Positions 1 to 8,897 of a DNA stretch of 64,000 nt are shown here, in pieces. A program made the position numbers and the translations under genes. The notes beneath the pieces are model-generated. The model was not told the origin of the DNA and ran no database searches. It saw only the letters and a program-made list of their open reading frames with translations. Position 1 is the first letter of the stretch; the number at the start of each line of letters is the position of its first letter. This DNA comes from Rhizobacter sp. AJA081-3 (GTDB lineage: Bacteria > Pseudomonadota > Gammaproteobacteria > Burkholderiales > Burkholderiaceae_C), in contig NZ_CP059067.1 of NCBI RefSeq assembly GCF_017795745.1, positions 1,178,001-1,242,000 on the forward strand. Direction: 5' to 3'.

Positions 1-1707
1 GCCGCGCCCGAGCCGCTCGCGGCCGGCGGCAAGCTTCGCATCGACCGTTTTCCGGTCCACTTGTTCGAGCCCTACTTCGGCGACGCCGTGCGCCTGAGCC
101 TGCTGCGCGCCGAGGCCGGCTGGCAGGGCGACTTCAACGCACAGGCTGCACCGGCCGGCTGGACGGTCAGCGCCAACGGCGACGCGCGGCTGAGCGACGT
201 GCGCGTGCACACGCGCGCGGCGCCCGGCGCGGACAGCAGCGACGAGCTGCTCAGCTGGCAGGCCTTCACGCTCAGCGGCGTGCGCTTCGCGATGGCGCCG
301 GCGGCGGTGCCGCAGCTCGAGATCCGCGAGGCGGCGCTGAACGATTTCTTCGCGCGGCTCGTGGTCACCGAGCAGGGGCGGCTGAACCTGAGCAACGTGG
401 CGGCTGCCGATGGCGCCGCCAGTACGCCGGCCGCGGGGGCCAGCGCGCCTGCGCCGGCCGTGGCAGCTGCGGCGTCCGCGCCTGCGGCGGGGCCGTCGGA
501 GCTGCCGATCGCGCTGAGCGTGGGCGGCGTCAAGCTCGCCAACGGCCGTGTCGACTTCAGCGACCGCTTCATCAGGCCGAACTACAGCGCCAACCTGACC
601 GAGCTCAACGGCCAGCTCGGCGCCTTCCGCTCCGGCACCCGCGAGATGGCCACGATCGAGCTGCGCGGTCGCGCCGCCGGTACCGCGCTGCTGGACATCC
701 GCGGCGCGGTCAACCCGACAGCCGACCCGCTGGCGCTGGACATCCAGGCCAAGGCCACCGACCTCGAGCTCGCGCCGCTGTCGCCCTACGCCGGCAAGTA
801 CGCCGGCTACGCGATCGAGCGCGGCAAGCTCAGCATGGAGGTGGCCTACAAGATCTCGCCCGACGGCAAGCTCGACGCGCGCAATCAGGTCATCCTCAAC
901 CAGCTCACCTTCGGCGACAAGGTCGACTCGCCCGATGCCACCAAGCTGCCGGTGCTGCTCGCCGTGGCACTGCTGCGCGACCGCAATGGCGTGATCGACA
1001 TCAACCTGCCGGTCAGCGGCTCGATCAACGACCCGCAGTTCAGCGTGTTCGGCATCGTTCTCAAGGTGATCGGCAACCTGCTCGTGAAGGCGCTCACCGC
1101 GCCGTTCTCGCTGCTCGCCGGTGGCGGCAGCGAAGACCTCAGCCTGGTGGAGTTCAGGCCCGGCACGGCCCTCGTCACCGAGGGCGGGCGCGGCGCGCTC
1201 GACAAGGTGGCCAAGGCGCTGGCCGAGCGCGAGTCGCTGAAGATGACGGTGACCGGCGCCGCCGATCCGGTCAGCGAGCGCGAGGAGTTCCAGCGTGCCG
1301 CGCTGGAGGCTCGCCTGCTCGCCGAGCGGCGCCGCGAACTGCTGCGCGGCGGAACGCCCGCCGCCGAAGCCGACGCGCTGGCCACGCTCGAGCCCGAGAC
1401 GCGTGCGCGCGTGCTCAAGGAGGTCTACCGCGCCACCGATCTCAAGAACAAGCCGCGCAACGCGCTGGGCTTCGCGCGTGACATCCCGGGCCCGGAGATG
1501 GAAGCGCTGCTCAAGTCGAACACCGTGGTCACCACCGACGCGATGCGCGAGCTGGCGCTGCAGCGTGGCCTCGCGGTGCGCGACGCGCTGCTGGCCAAGG
1601 GTTTGCCCGGCGAGCGTCTGTTCCTTGCCGCACCGAAGCTGCGCGCCTCCGGCGAGGAGGACGCCGCCTGGACGCCGCGCGTGCAGCTCACGCTGGGCAC
1701 GAACTGA
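1..1707 (+). CDS. DUF748-type envelope protein, C-terminal part (5' end outside window)
   Basis: The frame is open from base 1, so this is the last 568 codons of a longer gene. The visible part contains repeated beta-rich segments such as 'LPIALSVGGVKLANGRVDFSD' type strands, an Ala/Pro-rich linker near bases 400-500, and a C-terminal region (from about base 1140) with an OmpA-like flavour ('VEFRPGTALVTEGGRGALDK'). This layout is typical of the large AsmA-related DUF748 proteins of Burkholderiales, which are thought to act in the envelope; their exact role is not established. No Met near base 61 needs to be the start. The gene stands apart from the next one by 145 bases. Confidence 0.75.
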   Translation, partial: AAPEPLAAGGKLRIDRFPVHLFEPYFGDAVRLSLLRAEAGWQGDFNAQAAPAGWTVSANGDARLSDVRVHTRAAPGADSSDELLSWQAFTLSGVRFAMAPAAVPQLEIREAALNDFFARLVVTEQGRLNLSNVAAADGAASTPAAGASAPAPAVAAAASAPAAGPSELPIALSVGGVKLANGRVDFSDRFIRPNYSANLTELNGQLGAFRSGTREMATIELRGRAAGTALLDIRGAVNPTADPLALDIQAKATDLELAPLSPYAGKYAGYAIERGKLSMEVAYKISPDGKLDARNQVILNQLTFGDKVDSPDATKLPVLLAVALLRDRNGVIDINLPVSGSINDPQFSVFGIVLKVIGNLLVKALTAPFSLLAGGGSEDLSLVEFRPGTALVTEGGRGALDKVAKALAERESLKMTVTGAADPVSEREEFQRAALEARLLAERRRELLRGGTPAAEADALATLEPETRARVLKEVYRATDLKNKPRNALGFARDIPGPEMEALLKSNTVVTTDAMRELALQRGLAVRDALLAKGLPGERLFLAAPKLRASGEEDAAWTPRVQLTLGTN

Positions 1708-1852
1708 CCTGGCGGGCGATGCTCCGCTTTGGCACAGACTAGGACTTCCCCTCGTATGTAGCCGTCTATCACCAGGGTCATCGGACCCGGTGCAACACTG
1801 CGTGCTCCAGACGGCAGACCACTGCCGCTGCAGACCACAGCAGGAGACAAGC

Positions 1853-2482
1853 ATGCGTGTCATTCCGATCGAAACCATGTTCGAGGGAGCCGGCTGCGAA
1901 GACGCATCGGCCGGCGAAGTGCCCAGGCTCGAGCTGCCGCTGGCGCGCCGCGAGTTCCTCAAGGGCTCGGGCGTGCTGATGGGCACGCTCGCCACCGGCA
2001 GCGTGCTGGCGACGCTCGCGCCTTCCACGGTCTGGGCCGTCGAGCTCAAGACGCTGAGCAAGGCCGAGGGAGAGGCCGTCATGAAGATGGGCCGCGTGCT
2101 CTTCCCGCACAAGAAACTGCCCGATGCGGTGTACGCGCTGCTGGCCAAGGACATCGACGCCAAGGCCGCCGGCGACGCCGGCGCGGCCAAGATGATCAAG
2201 GACGGCATCGCCGCGCTGAACGCCGCGGCCGGCGGCAGCTTCGCCAAGGCCAGCGAGAAGAAGCGCAAGGAGATCGTCAAGGGCATGGAAGGCCAGCCCT
2301 TCTTCGCCACCGTGCGCGGCCAGTGCATCACCTCGCTGTACGACAACGACATGGCCTTCAAGGTGTTCGGCTACCCGGGCTCGGCCTGGGAGAAGGGCGG
2401 CTACATCACGCGCGGCTTCCAGGACCTGAAGTGGCTGCCTGCGCCACCGCTGGACGCGAGCCCGAAGCCCCACCTGGGCTGA
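1853..2482 (+). CDS. Tat-exported small subunit of a GMC dehydrogenase (gluconate 2-dehydrogenase subunit 3 family)
   Basis: A 209-residue protein with a twin-arginine signal near residues 31-37 (ARREFLK) followed by a hydrophobic stretch ending around 'TVWA'. The mature part resembles the small Gluconate_2-dh3 subunits that accompany FAD-dependent GMC dehydrogenases and help carry them across the inner membrane by the Tat route. The start is ATG behind a strong ribosome site (aggagacaag). It lies 28 bases before the GMC flavoprotein, which has no signal of its own, so hitch-hiker export of the pair is the natural inference. The substrate cannot be read from the sequence. Confidence 0.8.
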   Translation: MRVIPIETMFEGAGCEDASAGEVPRLELPLARREFLKGSGVLMGTLATGSVLATLAPSTVWAVELKTLSKAEGEAVMKMGRVLFPHKKLPDAVYALLAKDIDAKAAGDAGAAKMIKDGIAALNAAAGGSFAKASEKKRKEIVKGMEGQPFFATVRGQCITSLYDNDMAFKVFGYPGSAWEKGGYITRGFQDLKWLPAPPLDASPKPHLG

Positions 2483-2510
2483 ACACCACAAGACAAGCAG
2501 GAGACAAGAC

Positions 2511-4079
2511 ATGGCGAAGTTCGACTTCGGCGACGACTCGGTCGTCGTCATCATCGGTTCGGGCGCGGGCGGCGGAACGCTCGCCAACGAGCTGTGCCAG
2601 AAGGGCATCAAGGTCGTGGTGCTGGAGGCCGGCGCGGTGCAGTCGCCCCAGAGCTTCATCAATGACGAGTGGAAGTCCTTCGGCCAGCTCGCCTGGCTGG
2701 ACCCGCGCACCACCTCGGGCAACTGGCGCGTGGCGAAAGACTTCGCCGGCCTGCCGGCCTGGATCTGCAAGACAGTGGGAGGCACCACCACGCACTGGGC
2801 CGGCGCCTCGCTGCGCCTGCAGGAGCACGAGTTCCGCGTCAAGACGCACTACGGCGAGATCAAGGGCGCCAATCTGATGGACTGGCCGGTGACGCTGAAG
2901 GAACTCGAGCCGTACTACGCGCGCGCCGAAGACAAGATGGGCGTGACGCGCACCACCGGCATCCCCGGCCTGCCCGGCAACAACAACTTCAAGGTGATGT
3001 ACTCGGGCGCCAAGAAGCTGGGCTACCAGGACGTGCACACCGGCAACATGGCCATCAACAGCCAGCCGCGCGACGGCCGCGGCCGCTGCCTGCAACTGGG
3101 CTTCTGCTTCCAGGGCTGCAAGAGCGGCGCGAAGTGGAGCACGCTGTACACCGAGCTGCCCAAGGCCGAGTCCACGGGCAACCTGGACCTGCGACCCGAG
3201 TCGCACGTGTCGAAGATCGAGCACGACGACAAGGGCAAGGTCACCGGCGTCGTCTACTTCGACAAGGCCGGCAAGGAGCAGCGCCAGAAGGCCCGCATCG
3301 TCTGCGTGGCCGGCAACTCGATCGAGACGCCGCGCCTGCTGCTGCTGTCCGCCTCGGCCATGTTCAAGGACGGGCTGGCCAATTCGTCGGGCCAGGTCGG
3401 GCGCAACTACATGCGCCACATGACCGGCTCGGTCTACGCCGCCTTCAAGAACCCGGTCAACATGTACCGCGGCACCACCATGGCCGGCATCATCCGCGAC
3501 GAGGCGTCGCACAACCCGAAGCGCGGCTTCGCCGGCGGCTACGAGATGGAGACGCTGGCGCTCGGCGTGCCCTTCATGGCCGCGTTCCTCGACCCGGGTG
3601 CCTGGGGCGAAGACTTCGCCTGGTGGATGGACCACTACACCCACACCGCCGGCATGTGGCTGGTCGGCGAGGACATGCCGCGCGAGGGCAACCGCATCAC
3701 GCTGAACAGCAACGTGAAGGACAAATGGGGCCTGGCCGCGCCGAATGTGCACTTCGACGACCACGACAACGACATCGCCATGCGCAACCATGCCTTCGCG
3801 CAGGGCGAGAAGGTCTACAAGGCGGCAGGGGCGATCCGCACCTTCCGCACGCCGCCGTACCCGTCGACCCACAATCTGGGCACCTGCCGCATGGGCGCCT
3901 CGGCCAAGGACAGCGTGTGCAACGCCTATGGGCAGACGCACGACATCGCCAACCTGTTCATCTCGGACGGCAGCCAGTTCACCACCGGCGGCGCCGAGAA
4001 CCCGACGCTGACCATCGTCACCCTGGCGATCCGCCAGGCCGAGTACATCGCCAAGCAGATGACGGCGCGCAGCATCTGA
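2511..4079 (+). CDS. GMC-family FAD-dependent oxidoreductase, large subunit
   Basis: A 522-residue flavoprotein. The FAD-binding Rossmann motif GSGAGGGTLANEL begins at residue 16. A Cys-rich segment (RCLQLGFCFQGCKSG, near residue 190) is typical of the gluconate/sorbitol/fructose dehydrogenase group. The C-terminal GMC domain carries THNLGTCRMG and, near the end, the ENPTLT motif that holds the catalytic Asn. Such enzymes oxidise sugars or alcohols in the periplasm and pass electrons to a cytochrome c or quinone. It has no signal peptide and follows its Tat-bearing partner. No dedicated multiheme subunit is adjacent; the nearest cytochrome c is at about 6.25 kb. Confidence 0.85.
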   Translation: MAKFDFGDDSVVVIIGSGAGGGTLANELCQKGIKVVVLEAGAVQSPQSFINDEWKSFGQLAWLDPRTTSGNWRVAKDFAGLPAWICKTVGGTTTHWAGASLRLQEHEFRVKTHYGEIKGANLMDWPVTLKELEPYYARAEDKMGVTRTTGIPGLPGNNNFKVMYSGAKKLGYQDVHTGNMAINSQPRDGRGRCLQLGFCFQGCKSGAKWSTLYTELPKAESTGNLDLRPESHVSKIEHDDKGKVTGVVYFDKAGKEQRQKARIVCVAGNSIETPRLLLLSASAMFKDGLANSSGQVGRNYMRHMTGSVYAAFKNPVNMYRGTTMAGIIRDEASHNPKRGFAGGYEMETLALGVPFMAAFLDPGAWGEDFAWWMDHYTHTAGMWLVGEDMPREGNRITLNSNVKDKWGLAAPNVHFDDHDNDIAMRNHAFAQGEKVYKAAGAIRTFRTPPYPSTHNLGTCRMGASAKDSVCNAYGQTHDIANLFISDGSQFTTGGAENPTLTIVTLAIRQAEYIAKQMTARSI

Positions 4080-4107
4080 GCCCGCCGCCATCCGAGGGAG
4101 ACCCATC

Positions 4108-4458
4108 ATGTGCGAATACTTCGTCAAGGCCGACCCGATCCAGTACGAGCAGCGCTCGCGCACGATCCGCATCCACGGCGTGCTCACCAGCATCCGGCTG
4201 GAGAACATGGTGTGGGACATCCTGGCCGAGATGGCCGAAGCCGAGGGCTGCACGACCAACGCGTTGATCGTGCAGTTCCACGACGAGATCCTCGCGCATC
4301 GGGGCGAGGTGCCGAACTTCGCCTCCTTCCTGCGCGTCACCGGCATGCGCTTCCTGCGCCGCAAGCTGTTGGCGCTGGAGTCGGAGCGCCCAAACGAGGG
4401 CGGGGCCGCGCCCTCGCCGCTGCGGCCCAGGGTCGTGGCCATGGGCACACGCTCCTGA
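4108..4458 (+). CDS. Ribbon-helix-helix domain protein
   Basis: A 116-residue protein. Residues about 17-60 (SRTIRIHGVLTSIRLENMVW, then a helix) fit the RHH_4-type fold, a small DNA-binding family with a beta strand and two helices. The C-terminal part is basic and ends in a Gly/Pro/Arg-rich tail. It begins 28 bases after the GMC gene with a good ribosome site (gagggagac), so it is probably in the same operon and may regulate it. The target is unknown, and some members of this family have no proven regulatory role. Confidence 0.7.
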   Translation: MCEYFVKADPIQYEQRSRTIRIHGVLTSIRLENMVWDILAEMAEAEGCTTNALIVQFHDEILAHRGEVPNFASFLRVTGMRFLRRKLLALESERPNEGGAAPSPLRPRVVAMGTRS

Positions 4459-4490
4459 CGCTGCCCCTTTTCTCTCGCCACGGAGTCCGC

Positions 4491-4886
4491 ATGGCCAAGG
4501 TGATCCACACCATGATCCGCGTGCTGGATCTCGAGAAGTCGATGAAGTTCTACGCCGAGGTGCTCGACCTGCACGAGTCGCACCGGCTCGACTTTCCCGA
4601 CTTCGCGCTCGTCTATGTGCGCAATGCGCAGAACGACGTCGAGATCGAGCTGACGCTCAACAAGGGCCGCACCGAGGCCTACACGCACGGCACCGGCTAC
4701 GGCCATGTCGGTGTGGTCGTGCCCGACGTGGCCGCGGCGCATGCCGCGCTCGTGGCCAAGGGCTACGAGCCCGCGCCGGTGAAGGAGTTCAAGCGCGGCG
4801 ACGAGCTGCTCGCGCGCTTCTGCTTTATCCAGGATCCCGATGGGTACAAGATCGAGCTGCTGGAACGGCACGGCCATTACCAGTAA
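4491..4886 (+). CDS. VOC-family protein resembling glyoxalase I (lactoylglutathione lyase)
   Basis: A 131-residue single-unit vicinal-oxygen-chelate protein. It aligns by eye with E. coli GloA along its whole length. All four metal ligands of the family appear to be present: His6, Glu53 (in IELT), His72 (in GYGH) and Glu122 (in DPDGYKIEL). The known reaction is isomerisation of the methylglyoxal-glutathione hemithioacetal to S-lactoylglutathione. Its place inside a sugar-oxidation cluster would suit detoxification of a reactive carbonyl, but it may be a paralogue with another substrate. Confidence 0.75.
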   Translation: MAKVIHTMIRVLDLEKSMKFYAEVLDLHESHRLDFPDFALVYVRNAQNDVEIELTLNKGRTEAYTHGTGYGHVGVVVPDVAAAHAALVAKGYEPAPVKEFKRGDELLARFCFIQDPDGYKIELLERHGHYQ

Positions 4887-4959
4887 ATTCGAAGTGCGAC
4901 GGCCGGACGAGGCGACGGCAACGCAAGCAGTCCCAAAACACGCCCACAGGAGACACCCT

Positions 4960-6248
4960 TTGAAGAAGACGTCGAGTTCCTTCGTGCTGGCAGGCATCGC
5001 CTGCGCGGCCATGCTGAGCCTGCCGGTGCAGGCACAGCAGAACATCGAGAAGCTCAAGCAGATGAAGGTCGCGACCACCGACCTGAACATCCCCGTCGTG
5101 CCTCAGGAAGGCTGAACGCGGCGGCGATCCGCGAGAACCTCAAGCGCGTCAAGCTGCCGCCGGGCTTCAAGATCGACCTGTTCGCGATCGTGCCGGACGC
5201 CCGCCACATGGCCGTCGCCCCGTCGACCAACATGCTGTTCGTCGGCACCCGCAAGACCACCGTGTGGGCCGTCACCGACCGCAACAGCGACGGCGTGGCC
5301 GACGAGGTGAAGTCCTTCGCGCCCAGCCTGAAGTTCACCAACCCGAACGGCGTATGCTGGACCAAGGACGGCTTCCTGATCGTCGCCGAGCACAACCGCG
5401 TGCTGAACTTCCCGGCCGCCGAGTTCTTCTACGAAGGCCCGGATGTGGCCGTGATCGAGGTGGTGCCCCAGGGCAAGCTGGTGCCGCCCGAGGAGGAGTC
5501 GTACAACCACGGCGCGCGCACCTGCCGCGTCGGCGACGACGGCAAGCTCTACGTCACCCTGGGCCAGCCGTACAACGTGCAGCCGCGCGACAAGGTGGCG
5601 ATGTACGAGCAGCTGGGCATCGGTGGAATGGTCCGCCTGAACGCCTTCGACGGCAGCGGGCGCGAGGTGGTGGCGCGCGGCGTGCGCAACTCCGTGGGCA
5701 TGGACATCAACCCGAAGGACAAGACGGTCTGGTTCACCGACAACCAGACCGACGGCATGGGCGACGACACGCCGCCCGGCGAGCTCAACCGCATCACCAA
5801 GGCGGGCGGCGAGCACTTCGGCTACCCGTTCATCCACGGCAACAGCGTCGCCATTGCCGGCACGGCCGCGGCACCGGACCTGAAGGACATGAAGGCTCCG
5901 GCTGCCTGGACGAAGCCGCAGGTCGAGTTCCCCGCGCACCAGGCGCAGCTCGGCATGACCTTCTACAACGGCAAGATGTTCCCGGCGCAGTACCAGGGCG
6001 GCATCTTCGTGGCCGCGCACGGCTCGTGGAACCGCACCAAGGCCAGCGGCGGCCTGGTGAACTTCGTCTCGCTGAAGGCCGACGGCTCGGCGGACAAGAG
6101 CACCGTCTTCGCCGAAGGCTGGCTCGACAGCGAGACCGGCATCTACCGCGGTCGCCCGGTCGACGTGGCGGTGATGAAGGACGGTTCGCTGCTCGTGTCG
6201 GACGACTACGCGGGCGCGATCTACCGGATCACCTACAGCGCACCGTGA
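4960..6248 (+). pseudogene. PQQ-type sorbosone/sugar dehydrogenase, split by a frameshift
   Basis: A TTG start at 4960 gives MKKTSSSFVLAGIACAAML, a Sec signal ending near AQA, and then the mature N terminus up to a TGA at 5113-5115. The rest of the protein (RENLKRVKLPPGFKIDLF onward to 6248) continues in a different frame. The two parts join smoothly if one base is missing around 5110-5115. The downstream part has motifs of the L-sorbosone/soluble sugar dehydrogenase beta-propeller family (EESYNHGARTCR, RNSVGMDINPKDKTVWFTDNQ-like, HGSWNRT). No slippery heptamer is visible, so this is either a true inactivating deletion or a sequencing error. An internal start at 5190 would lack the signal peptide. 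Confidence 0.75.
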
Positions 6249-6250
6249 GG

Positions 6251-6565
6251 ATGAAGCAGGTACTTCCCCTGCTGCTGGCCGCCGCGCTTCCGGGCGCGGC
6301 GGTGGCGGGCGATGCCTCGGCAGGGCGCTTGAAGGCGCAGGCCTGCTCCGTCTGCCACGGGCCGGTGGGCATCGCGGTCGCTCCCGAGACACCCAATCTC
6401 GCGGGCGAGCCCGAGGGCTACATCGTCCGGCAACTGCGGGCCTTCCGCACTGGCAAGCGCCAGCACGAGGTGATGAACGTCATCGCCAAGCCGCTCAGCG
6501 ACGAGGACATCGACAACGTCGCTGCGTGGTTCGCGTCGATCCGGATCACGGCCACCGCGCCTTGA
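6251..6565 (+). CDS. Small periplasmic cytochrome c (class I-like)
   Basis: A 104-residue protein with a cleavable signal (MKQVLPLLLAAALPGAAVA) and one haem site, CSVCH, near residue 35. A Met in the C-terminal half (HEVMNV) could be the second axial ligand. The start lies only 2 bases after the stop of the sugar dehydrogenase, so the two are translationally linked. It is the obvious electron acceptor for that dehydrogenase and possibly for the GMC enzyme upstream, passing electrons to a terminal oxidase. Confidence 0.85.
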   Translation: MKQVLPLLLAAALPGAAVAGDASAGRLKAQACSVCHGPVGIAVAPETPNLAGEPEGYIVRQLRAFRTGKRQHEVMNVIAKPLSDEDIDNVAAWFASIRITATAP

Positions 6566-6573
6566 CCTGCGGC

Positions 6574-6600
6574 AGGTGCGCGCCGGGACGGCGCGCACCT
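6574..6600 (+). terminator. Strong stem-loop after the sugar-oxidation operon
   Basis: A perfect 11-bp inverted repeat (AGGTGCGCGCC and its complement) with the 5-base loop GGGAC begins 9 bases after the cytochrome c stop. No T-run follows, so it may end transcription only partly or protect the 3' end of the message. Confidence 0.5.
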
Positions 6601-6708
6601 CCAGAAAATCTCTAACTGCAAACCCCGTCGCGGCGCACCGTGCGTTCGCGTAGCCTCGCTGCGCGCGCCGGGCCCCGGTGCACCGTGCCTCTTTCCCACC
6701 CACAGAAC

Positions 6709-8826
6709 ATGAACAAGACGCTGCCGCTGTCCACCCTGGCCCTTGCCCTGGCCGCCGCCTTTCCCGCCCACGCCCAGGTCGAGCTCGACCCCGTCGTCAT
6801 CACTGCCGAGCGCACCCGGCAGACCACCTTCGACGCGCCGGCGGCCATCAGCGCCGTCACGCGCGACGTGATCGACAACGGCGGCTTCCAGGTCAACCTG
6901 TCCGAGGCGCTGAACCGCGTGCCGGGCATCAGCGTGCTGAACCGGCAGAACTACGCGCAGGACCTGCAGCTGTCCATCCGCGGCTTCGGCTCGCGCTCGA
7001 CCTTCGGCATCCGCGGCGTGCGCCTGATCGTCGACGGCATCCCCGCCACCATGCCCGACGGCCAGGGCCAGGCCTCGACCATCGCGCTCGGCTCGGCGCA
7101 GCGCATCGAGGTGCTGCGCGGCCCGCTGGCGCAGCTGTACGGCAACGCCGCTGGCGGCGTGGTGCAGGTGTTCACCGGCACCGACGCGACCGTGCCCACC
7201 GTCAGCACCAGCGTCGGCATGGGCCCGTACGGACAGACCAAGTTCGGCGTCAAGTTCGGCCAGAACAGCGAGCGCGACAGCGTGGTGCTGGATGCGGCGC
7301 GCTACGCCACCAACGGCTACCGCGAGCACAGCGACGCGTTGCGCACCCAGCTCAACGCCAAGTGGGACCACGTGATCGACAAGGACTCGACGATCAGCCT
7401 GGTGGCGAACTCCTTCGACCAGCCGCTGTCGCTCGACCCGGGCGGCCTGACGCGTGCGCAGTGGGAGGCCAACCCCGAGCAGGCGGTGGCCGTGGTTAAG
7501 TCGCAGGACGCGCGCAAGGTGGTCAGCCAGAGCCAGCTCGGCACCGTCTACGAGCGCCGCCTGAGCGAGGCGACGACGCTGAGCACGCGGCTGTACGTCG
7601 GCTACCGCGATCTCGACAACGCGCTGTCGGTGCCGCCCACGGCGCCGGCGCAGACTTCGAACACCGGCAGCGGCGGCATCGTCTCCTTCGCGCGCAGCTA
7701 CATGGGCGGCGGCGTGCAGCTCTCGCATGCCATCCGCCTCGACGAAGGGCGCGCGCTGCGGCTGACCGGCGGCGTCGAATACGACCGCATGAAGGAAGAC
7801 CGCCAGGGCTACCTCAACACCGGCGGCGTGCAGGGCGCGCTCAGGCGTGACGAACGCAACTCCGTCGACAGCCGCGACGCCTACGCGCAGGCCGCCTGGG
7901 ACCTCACGCCCGGCTTCACTGCCACGGGCGGCGTGCGCGCCAGCCGCGTGGAGTTCCAGACCCGCGATCTCTACATCCAGCCGGGCACACCTGACAACGG
8001 CGACGACAGCGGCAGCATCAGCTACAGCGCCACCAACCCGGTGGTCGGGCTGAGCTGGCGGGCCGCCGAATCGCTGAACCTCTATGCCAATGCCGGCCAG
8101 GGCTTCGAGACGCCGACCTTCACCGAGCTGTCCTACCGGCCGGCACCGGCTTCGGGCCTGAACTTCGACCTGAAGGCATCGAAGAGCCGCCATGCCGAAG
8201 TCGGCATGAAGTGGAAGATCGCCACCGGCCACCGTCTGGACCTGGCGGTGTTCGACATCACCACGCGCAACGAGATCGTCGTCGACACCAACGCGGGCGG
8301 CCGCACGACCTTCAAGAACGCCGGCCGCACGACGCGAAAGGGCGCCGAGTTCCAGTACCTCGGCCAGATGACCGACAGCCTGCGCGCCACGCTCAGCCTG
8401 TCGGCGCTGCGCGCACGTTTTGCCGACGACTTCGTCAGCGGCAGCGGCGCGACCGCGGTCAACGTGCCGGCGGGCAACCGCCTGCCCGGCACGCCCGAGC
8501 GCAGCGCCTTCGCCGAACTGGCCTGGACGCCGAAGGGCGCCTGGGGCGGCTTCAACAGCGGCGTCGAGCTGGTGCACACCGGCAAGCTGTACGTCAACGA
8601 CGCCAACATCGATTCGGCCCCGGCCGCGACGGTGATGAACCTGCGCGTGGGCTTTGCGCAGAAGGCCGGCGGCTGGACCTTCAGCCAGTTGCTGCGGCTG
8701 GAGAACGCCACCGACAAGACCTACGCCGGCTCGGTGATCGTCAACGACGCCAACAGCCGCTTCTTCGAGCCGGCGCTGCCGCGCAACTGGATGCTCGCGC
8801 TGACCGCCAAGCACGAGTTCAGGTGA
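6709..8826 (+). CDS. pqqU: TonB-dependent receptor of the PqqU/YncD type (probable PQQ uptake)
   Basis: A 705-residue outer-membrane receptor with a signal peptide (ends near AHAQ), a plug domain and a 22-strand barrel ending in the aromatic residue pattern KHEFR. Several blocks match E. coli YncD almost word for word: RQNYAQDLQLSIRGFGSRST, DGIPATMPDGQGQ, GFETPTFTELSYR, NEIVVD followed by GGRTTFKNAG, and SVIVND near the end. E. coli YncD was renamed PqqU because it imports the cofactor pyrroloquinoline quinone. The gene lies directly after a PQQ-type dehydrogenase and its cytochrome c, which supports the same substrate here. The start is ATG with a weak ribosome site. Confidence 0.8.
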   Translation: MNKTLPLSTLALALAAAFPAHAQVELDPVVITAERTRQTTFDAPAAISAVTRDVIDNGGFQVNLSEALNRVPGISVLNRQNYAQDLQLSIRGFGSRSTFGIRGVRLIVDGIPATMPDGQGQASTIALGSAQRIEVLRGPLAQLYGNAAGGVVQVFTGTDATVPTVSTSVGMGPYGQTKFGVKFGQNSERDSVVLDAARYATNGYREHSDALRTQLNAKWDHVIDKDSTISLVANSFDQPLSLDPGGLTRAQWEANPEQAVAVVKSQDARKVVSQSQLGTVYERRLSEATTLSTRLYVGYRDLDNALSVPPTAPAQTSNTGSGGIVSFARSYMGGGVQLSHAIRLDEGRALRLTGGVEYDRMKEDRQGYLNTGGVQGALRRDERNSVDSRDAYAQAAWDLTPGFTATGGVRASRVEFQTRDLYIQPGTPDNGDDSGSISYSATNPVVGLSWRAAESLNLYANAGQGFETPTFTELSYRPAPASGLNFDLKASKSRHAEVGMKWKIATGHRLDLAVFDITTRNEIVVDTNAGGRTTFKNAGRTTRKGAEFQYLGQMTDSLRATLSLSALRARFADDFVSGSGATAVNVPAGNRLPGTPERSAFAELAWTPKGAWGGFNSGVELVHTGKLYVNDANIDSAPAATVMNLRVGFAQKAGGWTFSQLLRLENATDKTYAGSVIVNDANSRFFEPALPRNWMLALTAKHEFR

Positions 8827-8897
8827 GGCGATCTTCGCTGGCGCGGCCGAGTCCGCGCAGCGCGGCCTCGAAGGGTGGTTGCCCGCACGGATAGACT

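Noticed and set aside
2406-5090. Long minus-strand frame opposite the GMC cluster
   Set aside because: It crosses five real genes on the other strand and has no start context or domain.
5100-5120. Programmed -1 frameshift in the sugar dehydrogenase
   Set aside because: The junction CAGGAAGGCTGA has no X-XXY-YYZ slippery heptamer, and I see no stimulating hairpin placed right after it.
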